Of a stretch of DNA of 64,000 bases, positions 7,856 to 16,618 are shown piece by piece. Under the pieces are notes generated by a model, which was not told where the DNA came from, did no database searches, and saw nothing but the letters and a program-made list of their open reading frames with translations. The DNA is from JANQGG01 sp964642175 (GTDB taxonomy: Bacteria; Bacteroidota; Chlorobiia; Chlorobiales; Chloroherpetonaceae). Position numbers and translations under genes: made by a program. The stretch lies in NCBI GenBank assembly GCA_964642175.1, contig CAZXOK010000003.1, positions 124,001 through 188,000 on the forward strand. The letters are read 5' to 3'. Within the stretch, counting starts at the first letter, position 1. Each line of letters opens with the position of its first letter.

Positions 7856-9457
7856 TTACCAGTTTTTGAAAATGTGTTTAAAATCTCTTTGAACTGCCAG
7901 AGGGAATTTTGAACATAAGTTGTAGATTTGATCGATCGCCTCTTCAACTCTGAGCTTTCCACTACGGATGTCTTTTCGGATTTGATGTAATTGAACCTGA
8001 AGCACGTAATTTTTAAAATCGTAGTCGATCTCGCCTAAAATGATCTGGCGCCATTCATTTCGGCTTTTATCAGGTAGCTGTCTTTTGCTGGCAGAAGATG
8101 TAGCTGGTGAAGACACAGACTTGTCTTCAGATATTATTCGCCGTGCCAGTTTTAAAAGAGTTTCCATGGCCTCTTCGATCGAAACAGCACCATGCCTGAC
8201 ATCTTTCTGAGCCTGATGCAACTGCATCTGCAAAGCATAATGTTTAAATTGCTGCCGTGTCTGTCCCATGATCATATCTTTAATAAGCTCCCGGGAAAAA
8301 CCGGTGCTGCCCGAAGATTTCTTAGGTGTTTCGGGCTGAGATTTGGGCTGCCTGGTTAATACCTTTTTACACAGGCCGAGCAAATTATTTGCGGCGCTCT
8401 CCAACGAGGTATCACCATTACGGACATCTTTCTGAGCCTGATGCAATTGCATCTGCAGAGCATAATGTTTGAAACTCTGTGAACTTTGGCCCTGGATCAT
8501 CTCTTTGATGGTCTCCAGGCTTATTTTAGATCCTTCGGAAGATTGAGGACTGGAAGTGGCCCTGGATTTTCCGGCCAGGATACGTTTGCAAAGCTCAAAA
8601 AGATTTTTAGCTGCAATATCCAGGGAAACCGTGCCATTTCGGACATCTTTCTGAGCCTGATGCAATTGCATTTGCAAGGCATAGTGTTTGAACTGAAGTT
8701 TCTTTTCACCTAGGATCATTTGTTTCAATGTCTCAAGGTTGATTTTAGTGCCTGAAGATGACGGTTGTGCTTTGGCGGCAGTTTTACCGTTTCCTCTCAG
8801 GACTTTTTGGCAAAGCTCAAACAAACTTTGGGCAGCAGTCTCTATAGATATATTACCATTTCGGACATCTTTCTGAGCCTGGTGAAGTTGCATCTGCAGG
8901 GCATAGTGTTTGAAACTCTGTGAACTTTGGCCCTGGATCATGAGTTTAATGTCCTCCAGAGTAATGCCCGAACGATTGCCGGAGGAGGCGATTTTTGGCT
9001 TTGATAAATCTGGTCTTTGAGTGTGTGAGGAAACAGGTTCTAACTTAATATCTGAGATGGTTCCCTGAGATATACATAAACCATGTTTGCTTAAATTATG
9101 GGAGATGATATCCATAACTTTTTCCAGTACATTATTACTGGCAAGTACCTGGCGAAATTTTATGTATTGGGGATCTTCATCAAGAAAACACTCTTCCTGA
9201 AAATCCAAAAAGTATTGGAAGGAGATCCGGTCGGTGATCAGATTCAAAAGTTCCTGATCGGAGATGTTGTAAAAACGCTGAAGCAATAAGTATTTTATGT
9301 TCAGCAAAATTTTATCCTGATCAAGTTCCAGTTCAGGAGTGTCTGAAAAATCAAAATTTCGGATATAATTTAGAACATTTGGCCAATTAGCACAGGCATT
9401 AATCTGATCAAATGTAAGCTTAAGTTGTTTAGAAACAGGTTTTGTTTGTGATGTCAT
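7856..9457 (-). CDS. IS5-transposase N-domain fused to five tandem repeats
   Basis: Residues about 10-142 match the pattern of the N-terminal (DUF772-like) domain of IS5-family transposases: ILLNIKYLLLQRFYNISDQE, LLNLITDRISFQYFLDF, the YIKFRQVL segment, LSKHGLCISQGTISDIKLEP. The DDE catalytic domain that should follow is missing. In its place are five units of about 55 residues with linkers (residues 165-220, 239-294, 312-367, 389-443, 467-520). The core is FKHYALQMQLHQAQKDVR followed by an amphipathic leucine-rich helix; units 1-4 are nearly identical in the core and unit 5 is diverged (FKNYVLQVQLHQIRKDIR). Linkers are Ser/Pro/Lys-rich. The protein (533 residues) cannot transpose DNA. It probably binds nucleic acid or protein through the repeats; this is inference. 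It is coupled to the downstream gene at 6863. Confidence 0.85.
   Translation of the reverse strand: MTSQTKPVSKQLKLTFDQINACANWPNVLNYIRNFDFSDTPELELDQDKILLNIKYLLLQRFYNISDQELLNLITDRISFQYFLDFQEECFLDEDPQYIKFRQVLASNNVLEKVMDIISHNLSKHGLCISQGTISDIKLEPVSSHTQRPDLSKPKIASSGNRSGITLEDIKLMIQGQSSQSFKHYALQMQLHQAQKDVRNGNISIETAAQSLFELCQKVLRGNGKTAAKAQPSSSGTKINLETLKQMILGEKKLQFKHYALQMQLHQAQKDVRNGTVSLDIAAKNLFELCKRILAGKSRATSSPQSSEGSKISLETIKEMIQGQSSQSFKHYALQMQLHQAQKDVRNGDTSLESAANNLLGLCKKVLTRQPKSQPETPKKSSGSTGFSRELIKDMIMGQTRQQFKHYALQMQLHQAQKDVRHGAVSIEEAMETLLKLARRIISEDKSVSSPATSSASKRQLPDKSRNEWRQIILGEIDYDFKNYVLQVQLHQIRKDIRSGKLRVEEAIDQIYNLCSKFPLAVQRDFKHIFKNW
7898..8965 (-). repeat. Five in-frame tandem coding repeats
   Basis: Units at 8798-8965, 8576-8743, 8357-8524, 8129-8293 and 7898-8059, spaced 219-234 bp. 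Units 1-4 are highly similar at DNA level in the core (for example CATCTTTCTGAGCCTG recurs in all four on the plus strand). The spacing is a multiple of three where units are most alike, so copy number could change without breaking the frame. Confidence 0.9.
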
Positions 9458-9609
9458 GTGTTAAACCAAAGTATTATCTGAATAGGGGCTTTACGGACTT
9501 TCATCAAATTTTATCAAAAAAAAAACACCAAAAATAACACCTAAACTACCGGGTTAGACCATAAAATAATATGTTCCGGGAAAATTTATAAGTTGAAAAA
9601 TCTTTTTTT

Positions 9610-10563
9610 ATGTCATTATCACTAACCATTCTTGATGCGGCTACATTGGGAGCCGATATTGGATTCGAGGAGTTCAAAGCATTTGGCAATGTAACCATTT
9701 ATTCTCAAACCATGCCGGATGAAACCCTTGATAGGGTCAAGACCTCCGATATTGTGATCACCAACAAAGTGGTGCTTTCAAAAGATATCCTTGAGAAATC
9801 ACCTAGATTAAAACTGGTTTGTATTGCAGCTACAGGTATGAACAATGTGGATTTGAATGCAGCAAATGCCTTAAATATTGAGGTTAAAAATGTATCGGGG
9901 TATTCCACCGAAAGCGTTGTACAATCTACCTTTTCTCATGTGTTGTATCTCCTGAACCAACATGCTTACTACGATATTTATGCCAAGCACGACTGGCAGA
10001 AAAGCCCACTTTTTACCCACATTGGACCAACATTTTATGAGTTGTGCGATAAACAATGGGGCATTATCGGTATGGGCACCATAGGTCGTCGTGTGGCCGA
10101 AGTGGCCAAAGCCTTTGGCGCCAAAGTTGTTTATTACTCCACATCCGGAAAAAATACCGATGCCGGATATGAGCATCTTTCATTGGAAGAACTTCTGAGC
10201 ACCAGCCAGATAATTACGATACATGCCCCGCTCAATCAAAATACCAAGGGCCTGATCAACGCAGAAAAATTACGGGTCATTCAGGAAGGGAGCGTTTTGG
10301 TGAATATGGGCCGGGGGGGCATTATCAACGAAGGGGATCTGTCGGAGACGATCGATGAACGACGCATATATTTTGGCCTGGATGTCATGGCCAGGGAACC
10401 GATCACGCCTGATCATCCTTTGCTTGACATAAAACACCACGAGCGGTTGTCTTTAACCCCGCATATGGCCTGGACCAGTGTTGAAGCCCGCCACAGGCTG
10501 CTTAATGGGATTAAGGCCAATATTGAAACCTTTATTGAAACGCATCCCGATATTGAGAGCTGA
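9610..10563 (+). CDS. D-2-hydroxyacid dehydrogenase
   Basis: NAD-dependent reductase/dehydrogenase of the glycerate/hydroxypyruvate reductase group, 317 residues, cytoplasmic. The substrate domain carries CIAATGMNNVDLNAA. The Rossmann motif is GIIGMGTIGRRVAEVAKAFG. The catalytic arginine lies in VNMGRGGIINE, followed by the AREPITPDHPL segment and the catalytic histidine in LTPHMAW. The exact 2-hydroxyacid cannot be told from sequence. It stands alone, divergent from the repeat-protein gene across a 150-bp A/T-rich gap. Confidence 0.9.
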   Translation: MSLSLTILDAATLGADIGFEEFKAFGNVTIYSQTMPDETLDRVKTSDIVITNKVVLSKDILEKSPRLKLVCIAATGMNNVDLNAANALNIEVKNVSGYSTESVVQSTFSHVLYLLNQHAYYDIYAKHDWQKSPLFTHIGPTFYELCDKQWGIIGMGTIGRRVAEVAKAFGAKVVYYSTSGKNTDAGYEHLSLEELLSTSQIITIHAPLNQNTKGLINAEKLRVIQEGSVLVNMGRGGIINEGDLSETIDERRIYFGLDVMAREPITPDHPLLDIKHHERLSLTPHMAWTSVEARHRLLNGIKANIETFIETHPDIES

Positions 10564-10581
10564 GCTATATTTTTATGGTTT

Positions 10582-10595
10582 ATGATTCAAATCAT
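10582..10595 (+). promoter_or_regulatory. FNR/DNR-type operator upstream of hcp
   Basis: ATGATTCAAATCAT fits TTGAT-N4-ATCAA with changes only at the outermost bases. Its centre lies about 82 bp before the hcp start codon, a plausible activation position. A Crp/Fnr-family regulator is encoded directly downstream of hcp. Confidence 0.55.
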
Positions 10596-10669
10596 TTTTT
10601 CGTCTAAGTGTCTCCTGTAGATTGATGGCAGTTCGTAGAATTTCTATCAATTTTAAACAGGTACAGCTT

Positions 10670-12325
10670 ATGTCAATGTTTTGTAATCAGTGTGAGGAAG
10701 CTTTAAACAACCAGGGGTGTCAGACCATCGGTGTGTGCGGAAAACCGGAACATACCAGTAAACTGCAAGATCTGCTGGTACATCTGTTAAAAGGTTTAAG
10801 CGTGTATCAGCTTGAAGCGCACAATCAGGAAAAAGCCACGCCTGATATAGATCGATTTATCACACAGGCCTTATTTATGACCATCTCCAATGTCAATTTT
10901 GATGATCAGCGGTTTGTGCAAACCATAAGAACCTGTGTAGACTACCGCAATGCTTTAAAAGAATTTAAGGTTGAAACGGCCAGGTACGAGAGCATGGCCT
11001 TAACATGGTCACCGATTACTGAAGCAGATATTATCGTCAAGTCTCATGCCGAAGAGATCCACCATTATGGCGATAATGAGGATATCCTTTCACTTAAAGA
11101 GCTGGTAATTTATGGTGTTAAAGGAATGGCTGCTTATGTAAAACATGCCGAAAATCTGGAGTATGAGAACCATGCTATTTATCGGTTTATCTCAAAAGCA
11201 CTGGCTAAAACACTTGAGCATTCAATAAGCATAGATCAGCTTTTAGATCTCGTAATGGAAACAGGGAAATTCGGCGTGGAAGCCATGGCTTTGCTCGATA
11301 AAGCCAATACCGAAACTTATGGCCACCCCGAACTAACAAAAGTCAATTTAGGAGTAAGGCAAAATCCGGGTATTCTGATTTCAGGACATGATCTCAACGA
11401 TCTGGAAGAGCTTCTGGAGCAGACAGAAGGTAGTGGCGTAGATGTTTATACCCATTGCGAAATGCTGCCGGCCCACTTTTACCCGGTCTTTAAAAAATAC
11501 GATCATTTTGTAGCCAATTACGGCAATGCTTGGTGGCAGCAACGCGAAGAGTTTGAAAGTTTTAACGGCCCGATTTTATTTACAACCAACTGCCTGGTAC
11601 CACCTTTTGAAAAATCAACGTATAAAGATAAAGTTTATACCACCGGGTCGGTTGGTTTTCCAGGCTTCAAACACATTAAAACCGATATAAACGGCAAAAA
11701 GGATTACGCCGACATCATTGCTCAGGCAAAAACCTGCCAGCCGCCAAAAGAGTTGGAGAGTGGCGAACTGGTAGGTGGATTTGCCCACAATCAGGTGTTG
11801 GCTCTGGCCGATCAGGTGGTTGAAGCGGTTAAATCAGGTGCTATCAAACAATTCTTTGTGATGGCCGGGTGCGACGGTCGCATGCCCAGGCGTGAGTATT
11901 ACACCGAATTTGCCAAAGAACTTCCGGCCGATACCATTATACTTACCGCCGGATGTGCTAAGTTCCGGTACAATAAATTACCGTTGGGGGATATTAATGG
12001 CATTCCCAGGGTTTTGGATGCCGGACAGTGCAACGACTCCTATTCGTTGGCAGTAATAGCTTTAAAACTCAAGGAAGTCTTTGAACTGGAGGATATCAAC
12101 GACTTACCTATTTCTTACAATATTGCCTGGTATGAACAAAAAGCTGTTATTGTACTTCTGGCGTTGCTTTCTCTTGGGGTGAAAAATATACACCTCGGGC
12201 CTACCTTACCGTCGTTTCTCTCGCCAAATGTGGCATCGGTTTTAGTGGAAAAATTTGGCATTGCCGGCATTGGAACGCCAAAAGAAGATGTGGAACTGTT
12301 TCTGGGTTCAGCAGCTTCGTCATAA
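10670..12325 (+). CDS. hcp: Hybrid-cluster protein (hydroxylamine/NO reductase)
   Basis: Iron-sulfur enzyme that reduces hydroxylamine in vitro and nitric oxide in vivo during nitrosative stress; cytoplasmic. I choose the ATG at 10670 (MSMFCNQCEEALNNQGCQ), 552 residues, because the conserved N-terminus begins there; the frame is open to 10622. The first cluster motif is C-x2-C-x8-C-x5-C, the spacing of class I proteins from anaerobes. Hybrid-cluster ligands are visible in SGHDLNDLEELLEQT (His, Glu), YTHCEMLP, FTTNCLVPP, FVMAGCDGRMP, LTAGCAKFRYN and VLDAGQCNDSYS. The FNR-type box upstream and the convergent Crp/Fnr gene suggest redox or NO control. Confidence 0.95.
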   Translation: MSMFCNQCEEALNNQGCQTIGVCGKPEHTSKLQDLLVHLLKGLSVYQLEAHNQEKATPDIDRFITQALFMTISNVNFDDQRFVQTIRTCVDYRNALKEFKVETARYESMALTWSPITEADIIVKSHAEEIHHYGDNEDILSLKELVIYGVKGMAAYVKHAENLEYENHAIYRFISKALAKTLEHSISIDQLLDLVMETGKFGVEAMALLDKANTETYGHPELTKVNLGVRQNPGILISGHDLNDLEELLEQTEGSGVDVYTHCEMLPAHFYPVFKKYDHFVANYGNAWWQQREEFESFNGPILFTTNCLVPPFEKSTYKDKVYTTGSVGFPGFKHIKTDINGKKDYADIIAQAKTCQPPKELESGELVGGFAHNQVLALADQVVEAVKSGAIKQFFVMAGCDGRMPRREYYTEFAKELPADTIILTAGCAKFRYNKLPLGDINGIPRVLDAGQCNDSYSLAVIALKLKEVFELEDINDLPISYNIAWYEQKAVIVLLALLSLGVKNIHLGPTLPSFLSPNVASVLVEKFGIAGIGTPKEDVELFLGSAASS

Positions 12326-12333
12326 GCATTATG

Positions 12334-12369
12334 GAAAGGCAATCTTTCAGGAGGGTTGCCTTTCTGTTT
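12334..12369. terminator. Hairpin between convergent hcp and crp/fnr genes
   Basis: Perfect nine-base stem GAAAGGCAA / TTGCCTTTC with a 13-base loop, and only a short T tract. It lies between two convergent genes and may act in both directions. Confidence 0.55.
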
Positions 12370-13024
12370 AAATCTCTTTTAACCGCTGCCGAAGCTTTTC
12401 TGGGGCATCAATTATTATTTTCCCTTTATCAATAGCAATATAACCCTGGTTTGAAAGCTGCCGGATCACGCGTATGGTGGTTTCGGTAGTCAGGCCGCAC
12501 ATGTCGGCAATATCGCGTCGTTTTACCGGAATAGTAACCGGCCCGCCGCCTGGTTTGCTAAGTTTTTGGGTTAATCGTAACAGGTTTACAATAATGCGAT
12601 GCTCAGGAGACTGGGTAGCCAATTCCCGAATCACGGTGTTTTTTTCCCTGAGCAGTCCGCACAGCTCGGTAATGATGCCCATGGCAAATTCAGGCTCATG
12701 GTTAAGAAAAGCCAGAAATTTTTCCCGCTCTATCTTTAAAATCTCAGTTGGCTCAAGCGTAATGCCGGTTGCAGGAAACGGGCGGTTATCAATCAATGGG
12801 GGAATAAGCATCACATCATTCGGGCCAAAAATATTTATGATGGTTTCTTTGCCATCATTGAGGTACTTAACAATTTTCACCTTCCCTTTTAAAATAATTG
12901 GAAAAAAAGCAGGAAAGGCATGTTCTTCAAAGACAAGCTCATGGGTTGAATAGGTTTTCAGACGACCTGCATCTTTTAATTCATTTTGTAAAGGCTGAGA
13001 AAGCCTTTGTATGAATGATTCCAT
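12368..13024 (-). CDS. Crp/Fnr-family transcription regulator (DNR-like)
   Basis: A 218-residue regulator with an N-terminal cyclic-nucleotide-type beta-roll (about residues 10-120), a long dimerisation helix and a C-terminal winged helix (RRDIADMCGLTTETTIRVIRQL). The recognition helix retains the Glu and Arg spaced as in FNR (E-x3-R), which predicts TTGAT-type half-sites. There is no N-terminal cysteine cluster, so it is not an oxygen-sensing Fe-S FNR; a DNR/NO-sensing type is a reasonable guess. Its convergence with hcp and the boxes at 10582 and 52859 make it their likely ligand, by inference only. Confidence 0.9.
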   Translation of the reverse strand: MESFIQRLSQPLQNELKDAGRLKTYSTHELVFEEHAFPAFFPIILKGKVKIVKYLNDGKETIINIFGPNDVMLIPPLIDNRPFPATGITLEPTEILKIEREKFLAFLNHEPEFAMGIITELCGLLREKNTVIRELATQSPEHRIIVNLLRLTQKLSKPGGGPVTIPVKRRDIADMCGLTTETTIRVIRQLSNQGYIAIDKGKIIIDAPEKLRQRLKEI

Positions 13025-13044
13025 AAAAATTATTTCAAAACAGT

Positions 13045-13845
13045 TTAATAAAGATCGGGCCGGCGATCCCGAAACAGATCGTTAAATTTACTGATGGCTT
13101 TGCTGCGGGTATTTTCCGGAAAAATTTCCGAGACGATCACCATATCTTCATGCGTTTTGGCTTTGGCCAGTTCAGCCCCGTTAAAATTATAAATAGCAGA
13201 ACCACCGGTAAATATAAGGGTTTCCGACATGGCCTCTTCCGAGCCGCATCTGTTGGCCACGGCCATGTAGAGTTTGTTTTCGATGCACCTGGCAGGCAGA
13301 ACCTGCTGCCATATGTTGGTGATCAGGTTCGAGGGGCATACGATCAGGTCGGCGCCTTCAAGGGCAAGCTTGCGTGTAGGCTCGGGAAATCGCCAGTCGT
13401 AACAGATCATCAACCCAATCCGGATATCGCGTTTTTCATCATAAACTGAAAAAAAACCGGTATCCCCGGGCGTAAATACCTTGTGCTCATGATAAAATAA
13501 ATGGGCTTTCCGATAAACGCTGGGGGCTGTATCTGTTTCGGAAACCATCACAACGGAATTATAAAGCGCCGGGCCATCCTGTTCCATGAATCCCCCAATT
13601 ACAAGAGCCTGTTTGTTTTGGGCAATCTCTTTAAAGAAACGGGTGTTGAGATGCCTTGAAAGCTCTGCAGCCTGCATTGCCTGCTCTTTAGAGTCGAAAT
13701 AGTAACCGGTTAGGCACAATTCCGGCAGAACAAAAATATCTGCCTGGATGTTGTCTATTAACTCTGAAATGCGTTTACTATTTTTCTCTGGTTGAAGTTT
13801 TTCGGCAGTGAATTGAACAACAGCCAGTTTAAGAGAATGTGTCAT
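13045..13845 (-). CDS. Nitrilase-superfamily carbon-nitrogen hydrolase
   Basis: A 266-residue cytoplasmic amidase-type enzyme. The catalytic triad is complete: E42 in LPELCLTGY, K113 in VYRKAHLF and C148 in LMICYDWRFPE. Length and motif spacing match omega-amidase/N-carbamoyl hydrolase branches, but the substrate (deaminated amides, carbamoyl compounds or similar) cannot be assigned. It ends 20 bases before the regulator gene and begins about 40 bases from the divergent uvrC. Confidence 0.88.
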   Translation of the reverse strand: MTHSLKLAVVQFTAEKLQPEKNSKRISELIDNIQADIFVLPELCLTGYYFDSKEQAMQAAELSRHLNTRFFKEIAQNKQALVIGGFMEQDGPALYNSVVMVSETDTAPSVYRKAHLFYHEHKVFTPGDTGFFSVYDEKRDIRIGLMICYDWRFPEPTRKLALEGADLIVCPSNLITNIWQQVLPARCIENKLYMAVANRCGSEEAMSETLIFTGGSAIYNFNGAELAKAKTHEDMVIVSEIFPENTRSKAISKFNDLFRDRRPDLY

Positions 13846-13885
13846 AGAAATAAATCTATTGGGTTTCAGGTTTAACCATTAAGCC

Positions 13886-15832
13886 ATGCAAAACGAGGGT
13901 GATCACATAAGCGGCGAAGCAGGCGCACGAACCAATCCGCCATTGCAGTCAGCCGATGTTAAACTTACGGAAGCCGTGAAAAAAAAACTGGCAACCTTGC
14001 CAACCTCTCCGGGTGTGTATCACTTTAAAGATAAAGATCAGAAAATCATTTACATCGGCAAAGCCAAAAACCTCCGGGCCAGGGTTCAATCTTATTTCAG
14101 AAACCTCAAAGAGCATAACGGCAAAACCCGGATGCTCGTGAAGCGCATAGCAGATTTTGAATTGATCATCACCAGCTCTGAGGTAGAAGCCCTGATTCTA
14201 GAAAACAACCTGATCAAGCAGTTTAAGCCGCGCTACAACATCAACCTTAAAGACGATAAAAGCTACCCGTATATCTGTGTGACCAATGAACGATTCCCAC
14301 GGGTTTTTGCCACCCGTACCCTGAGACGTGATGGCTCGAAATATTTTGGCCCTTATACCGAAGTGAGGCAGATGAAACTTCTCTTGGAAGCTATCTCCGA
14401 TATTTTCCAGGTTAGAAGCTGCTCACTCAAAATGACTCCGCAATCCATTAAAGCCGGCAAATTTAAGGTGTGCCTGGATTACCACATCAAGAAATGCCTG
14501 GGGCCATGTGAAGGTTACCAATCCGAAGAGGATTACAACGCCATGATTGATGAAGTGATCAAACTTCTAAAAGGGAAAACCCGCGATCTGGTCCATTCTT
14601 TAACCACCCGCATGAAAGCCTATGCCAAAGATCTCCAATTTGAGTATGCCGCTGAACTCAAACGGCAATTAGAGGCCATCGACAGGTATTCCTCCAAACA
14701 ACGGGTAGTAACCACAGACGAAATGGATCGGGATATTTTTGCGATTGCCCGAGAAGATGATGACGCCTGCGGCACCATTTTCAAAGTCCGTGATGGTAAA
14801 TTGCTCGGAAGCCAGCATTTTTACTTCTCTAATATTCAGGATGAACAAGACGAAGTCCTCATCAGTAAGTTAATGGAGAAATTCTACATCGATACCACCG
14901 ATATTTTACCGGATGAAATTTACTGTCCCGTTTTACCGGCAAACCTGGAAGCCATTGAAGCCTTAACCCAAAAACGCCTTGCCGAAACCGGGCTGGAAAA
15001 GAAAATAAAGGTGGTTGTTCCGCAGATTGGCGATAAGGCTAAACTGGTGACCATGTGCAAGGCCAATGCCAGGCATTTGTTAGGCGAGTACAAGATCCAA
15101 AAGCAAAAACGCGGTGAGGCCATGGCTATTCCCAGGAGCGTGAATGCGCTGCAGCGAGATCTTCAGCTTAAAACCTTACCCAGGCGTATTGAGTGTTTTG
15201 ATAATTCAAATTTCCAGGGTGAAGACGCAGTGGCCTCGATGGTCTGTTTTGTTGATGGCAAACCCAGAAAATCCGATTATCGCAAATTTCATATTAAAAC
15301 CGTCAAGGGGCCCGACGATTTTGCCTCAATGGCCGAGATTATCGAGAGGCGCTATTTTGGAACACTTTCCAATGAATTAGACCCACCCGACCTGATTGTG
15401 GTCGATGGCGGTAAAGGCCAGTTGTCTTCGGCCTACGCGGTATTAAAAGAAAAGGGGAGTAAGGTACCCGTTATTGGTCTGGCCAAACGGTTTGAAGAGG
15501 TTTTTTTTCCAAACGAACAATTTTCGCATAACCTGCCCAAAACATCTTCTTCTATTAAGCTCCTGCAGCAAGTGCGCGATGAAGCCCACCGGTTTGCAAT
15601 CACCTTTCACCGCGAAAAACGCTCCAAACGAACCTTGCAAACCGAATTAACTACGATTAAGGGCATTGGTCCCGGGAAAGCCAAAAAGCTTTTAACCACG
15701 TTTGGCTCAGTTGCCGAGATCAAAACCCAATCCCTGGAAGCACTCGCAAAAGTGGTAGGCCGGAAAGCCGGTACGGAAATCAGGCGTTATTTCGACCAGG
15801 CCGAAAACAAAGCTTCAACCGACGAGGGCTAA
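13886..15832 (+). CDS. uvrC: Excinuclease ABC subunit C
   Basis: Makes the dual incisions of nucleotide excision repair with UvrAB. The 648-residue protein has the GIY-YIG nuclease domain (SPGVYHFKDKDQKIIYIGKA near residue 40, R in LRARVQSYF), the UVR motif near 245-275 (AKDLQFEYAAELKRQLEAI), the RNase H-like 5' incision domain (IECFDNSNFQGEDAVASMV, IVVDGGKGQLSSA) and the C-terminal tandem helix-hairpin-helix (LTTIKGIGPGKAKKLLTTFG). The N-terminus carries about 25 extra residues before the usual start, so a later start is possible. Confidence 0.97.
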   Translation: MQNEGDHISGEAGARTNPPLQSADVKLTEAVKKKLATLPTSPGVYHFKDKDQKIIYIGKAKNLRARVQSYFRNLKEHNGKTRMLVKRIADFELIITSSEVEALILENNLIKQFKPRYNINLKDDKSYPYICVTNERFPRVFATRTLRRDGSKYFGPYTEVRQMKLLLEAISDIFQVRSCSLKMTPQSIKAGKFKVCLDYHIKKCLGPCEGYQSEEDYNAMIDEVIKLLKGKTRDLVHSLTTRMKAYAKDLQFEYAAELKRQLEAIDRYSSKQRVVTTDEMDRDIFAIAREDDDACGTIFKVRDGKLLGSQHFYFSNIQDEQDEVLISKLMEKFYIDTTDILPDEIYCPVLPANLEAIEALTQKRLAETGLEKKIKVVVPQIGDKAKLVTMCKANARHLLGEYKIQKQKRGEAMAIPRSVNALQRDLQLKTLPRRIECFDNSNFQGEDAVASMVCFVDGKPRKSDYRKFHIKTVKGPDDFASMAEIIERRYFGTLSNELDPPDLIVVDGGKGQLSSAYAVLKEKGSKVPVIGLAKRFEEVFFPNEQFSHNLPKTSSSIKLLQQVRDEAHRFAITFHREKRSKRTLQTELTTIKGIGPGKAKKLLTTFGSVAEIKTQSLEALAKVVGRKAGTEIRRYFDQAENKASTDEG

Positions 15833-15973
15833 AATTTTTATTCCTTCCTCGTATAAGTAAACAAAGAAGTATTTAATGGTTTATCAAACAATGTTTTGAG
15901 TTTTGAATGAAGTTTGTAAATTCTTTGATCTGTATAAAACCCAATTTTTTTAACCTCTATGGGAGGGATGGGC

Positions 15974-16396
15974 ATGTCGGGAAAGATTGCTAAAAAAAAT
16001 GAAAAGCTGCTGGAAAATGTCGAGCTGGAAAATTTTGATTTTCTGGAAATCCCTGAGCTTTATATACACTCCGGACAACTTAATAAGCACGAAATAGATT
16101 ATGTTTTAGCCCGTTTGGATGAAATGAAGCGGGTACGTGAAAATTGCGATATAGATTCTGTTGTCCGCATGAAACTGGCCAACGAGCGTGCGATTATGAA
16201 TCACCTGGGAGAAATGCGCTACAGGCGGCTGCAACTGCGCATGCAGATGTATCTGAAAGAGTATTGTGAACGCTTTATTGAAAGCAACGACGACGATTTT
16301 GTTAAGCGCGATCCCATGCAAATCAAAAATACCTTTAAAAACCTGGTATCGGTTGCTAAAGATATGTCGAGCCGATTGATTAAGCTGTTCAGGTAA
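15974..16396 (+). CDS. Small charged protein of unknown function
   Basis: I do not recognise this protein of about 140 residues. It is strongly charged and helical throughout (for example DYVLARLDEMKRVRENCDID and RYRRLQLRMQMYLKEYC), with no signal or membrane segment. The frame opens at 15959, but a GGGAGGG ribosome-binding sequence lies 7 bases before the ATG at 15974, so I prefer that start (MSGKIAKKNEK). It sits alone between uvrC and a tRNA gene on the opposite strand. Confidence 0.6.
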   Translation: MSGKIAKKNEKLLENVELENFDFLEIPELYIHSGQLNKHEIDYVLARLDEMKRVRENCDIDSVVRMKLANERAIMNHLGEMRYRRLQLRMQMYLKEYCERFIESNDDDFVKRDPMQIKNTFKNLVSVAKDMSSRLIKLFR

Positions 16397-16412
16397 GCAG
16401 TAAAAGAAGTGG

Positions 16413-16486
<74 letters not shown>

Positions 16487-16618
16487 ATGTGCAAATTTCT
16501 TTAAAATAATACTCTGTTTTTATATCACCAAAATATCTTACTCATACCTACACATATGTAAAAGATATTTTGAATTTAAAAGGGTGTTCAAATCACTTAT
16601 AAGATATAAGTAGTTGAA

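Noticed and set aside
7898..8965. Regularly spaced direct repeats, CRISPR-like at first sight
   Set aside because: The spacing is over 200 bp, the repeats are in-frame codons of one open reading frame and the spacers are related linkers, not unique spacers.
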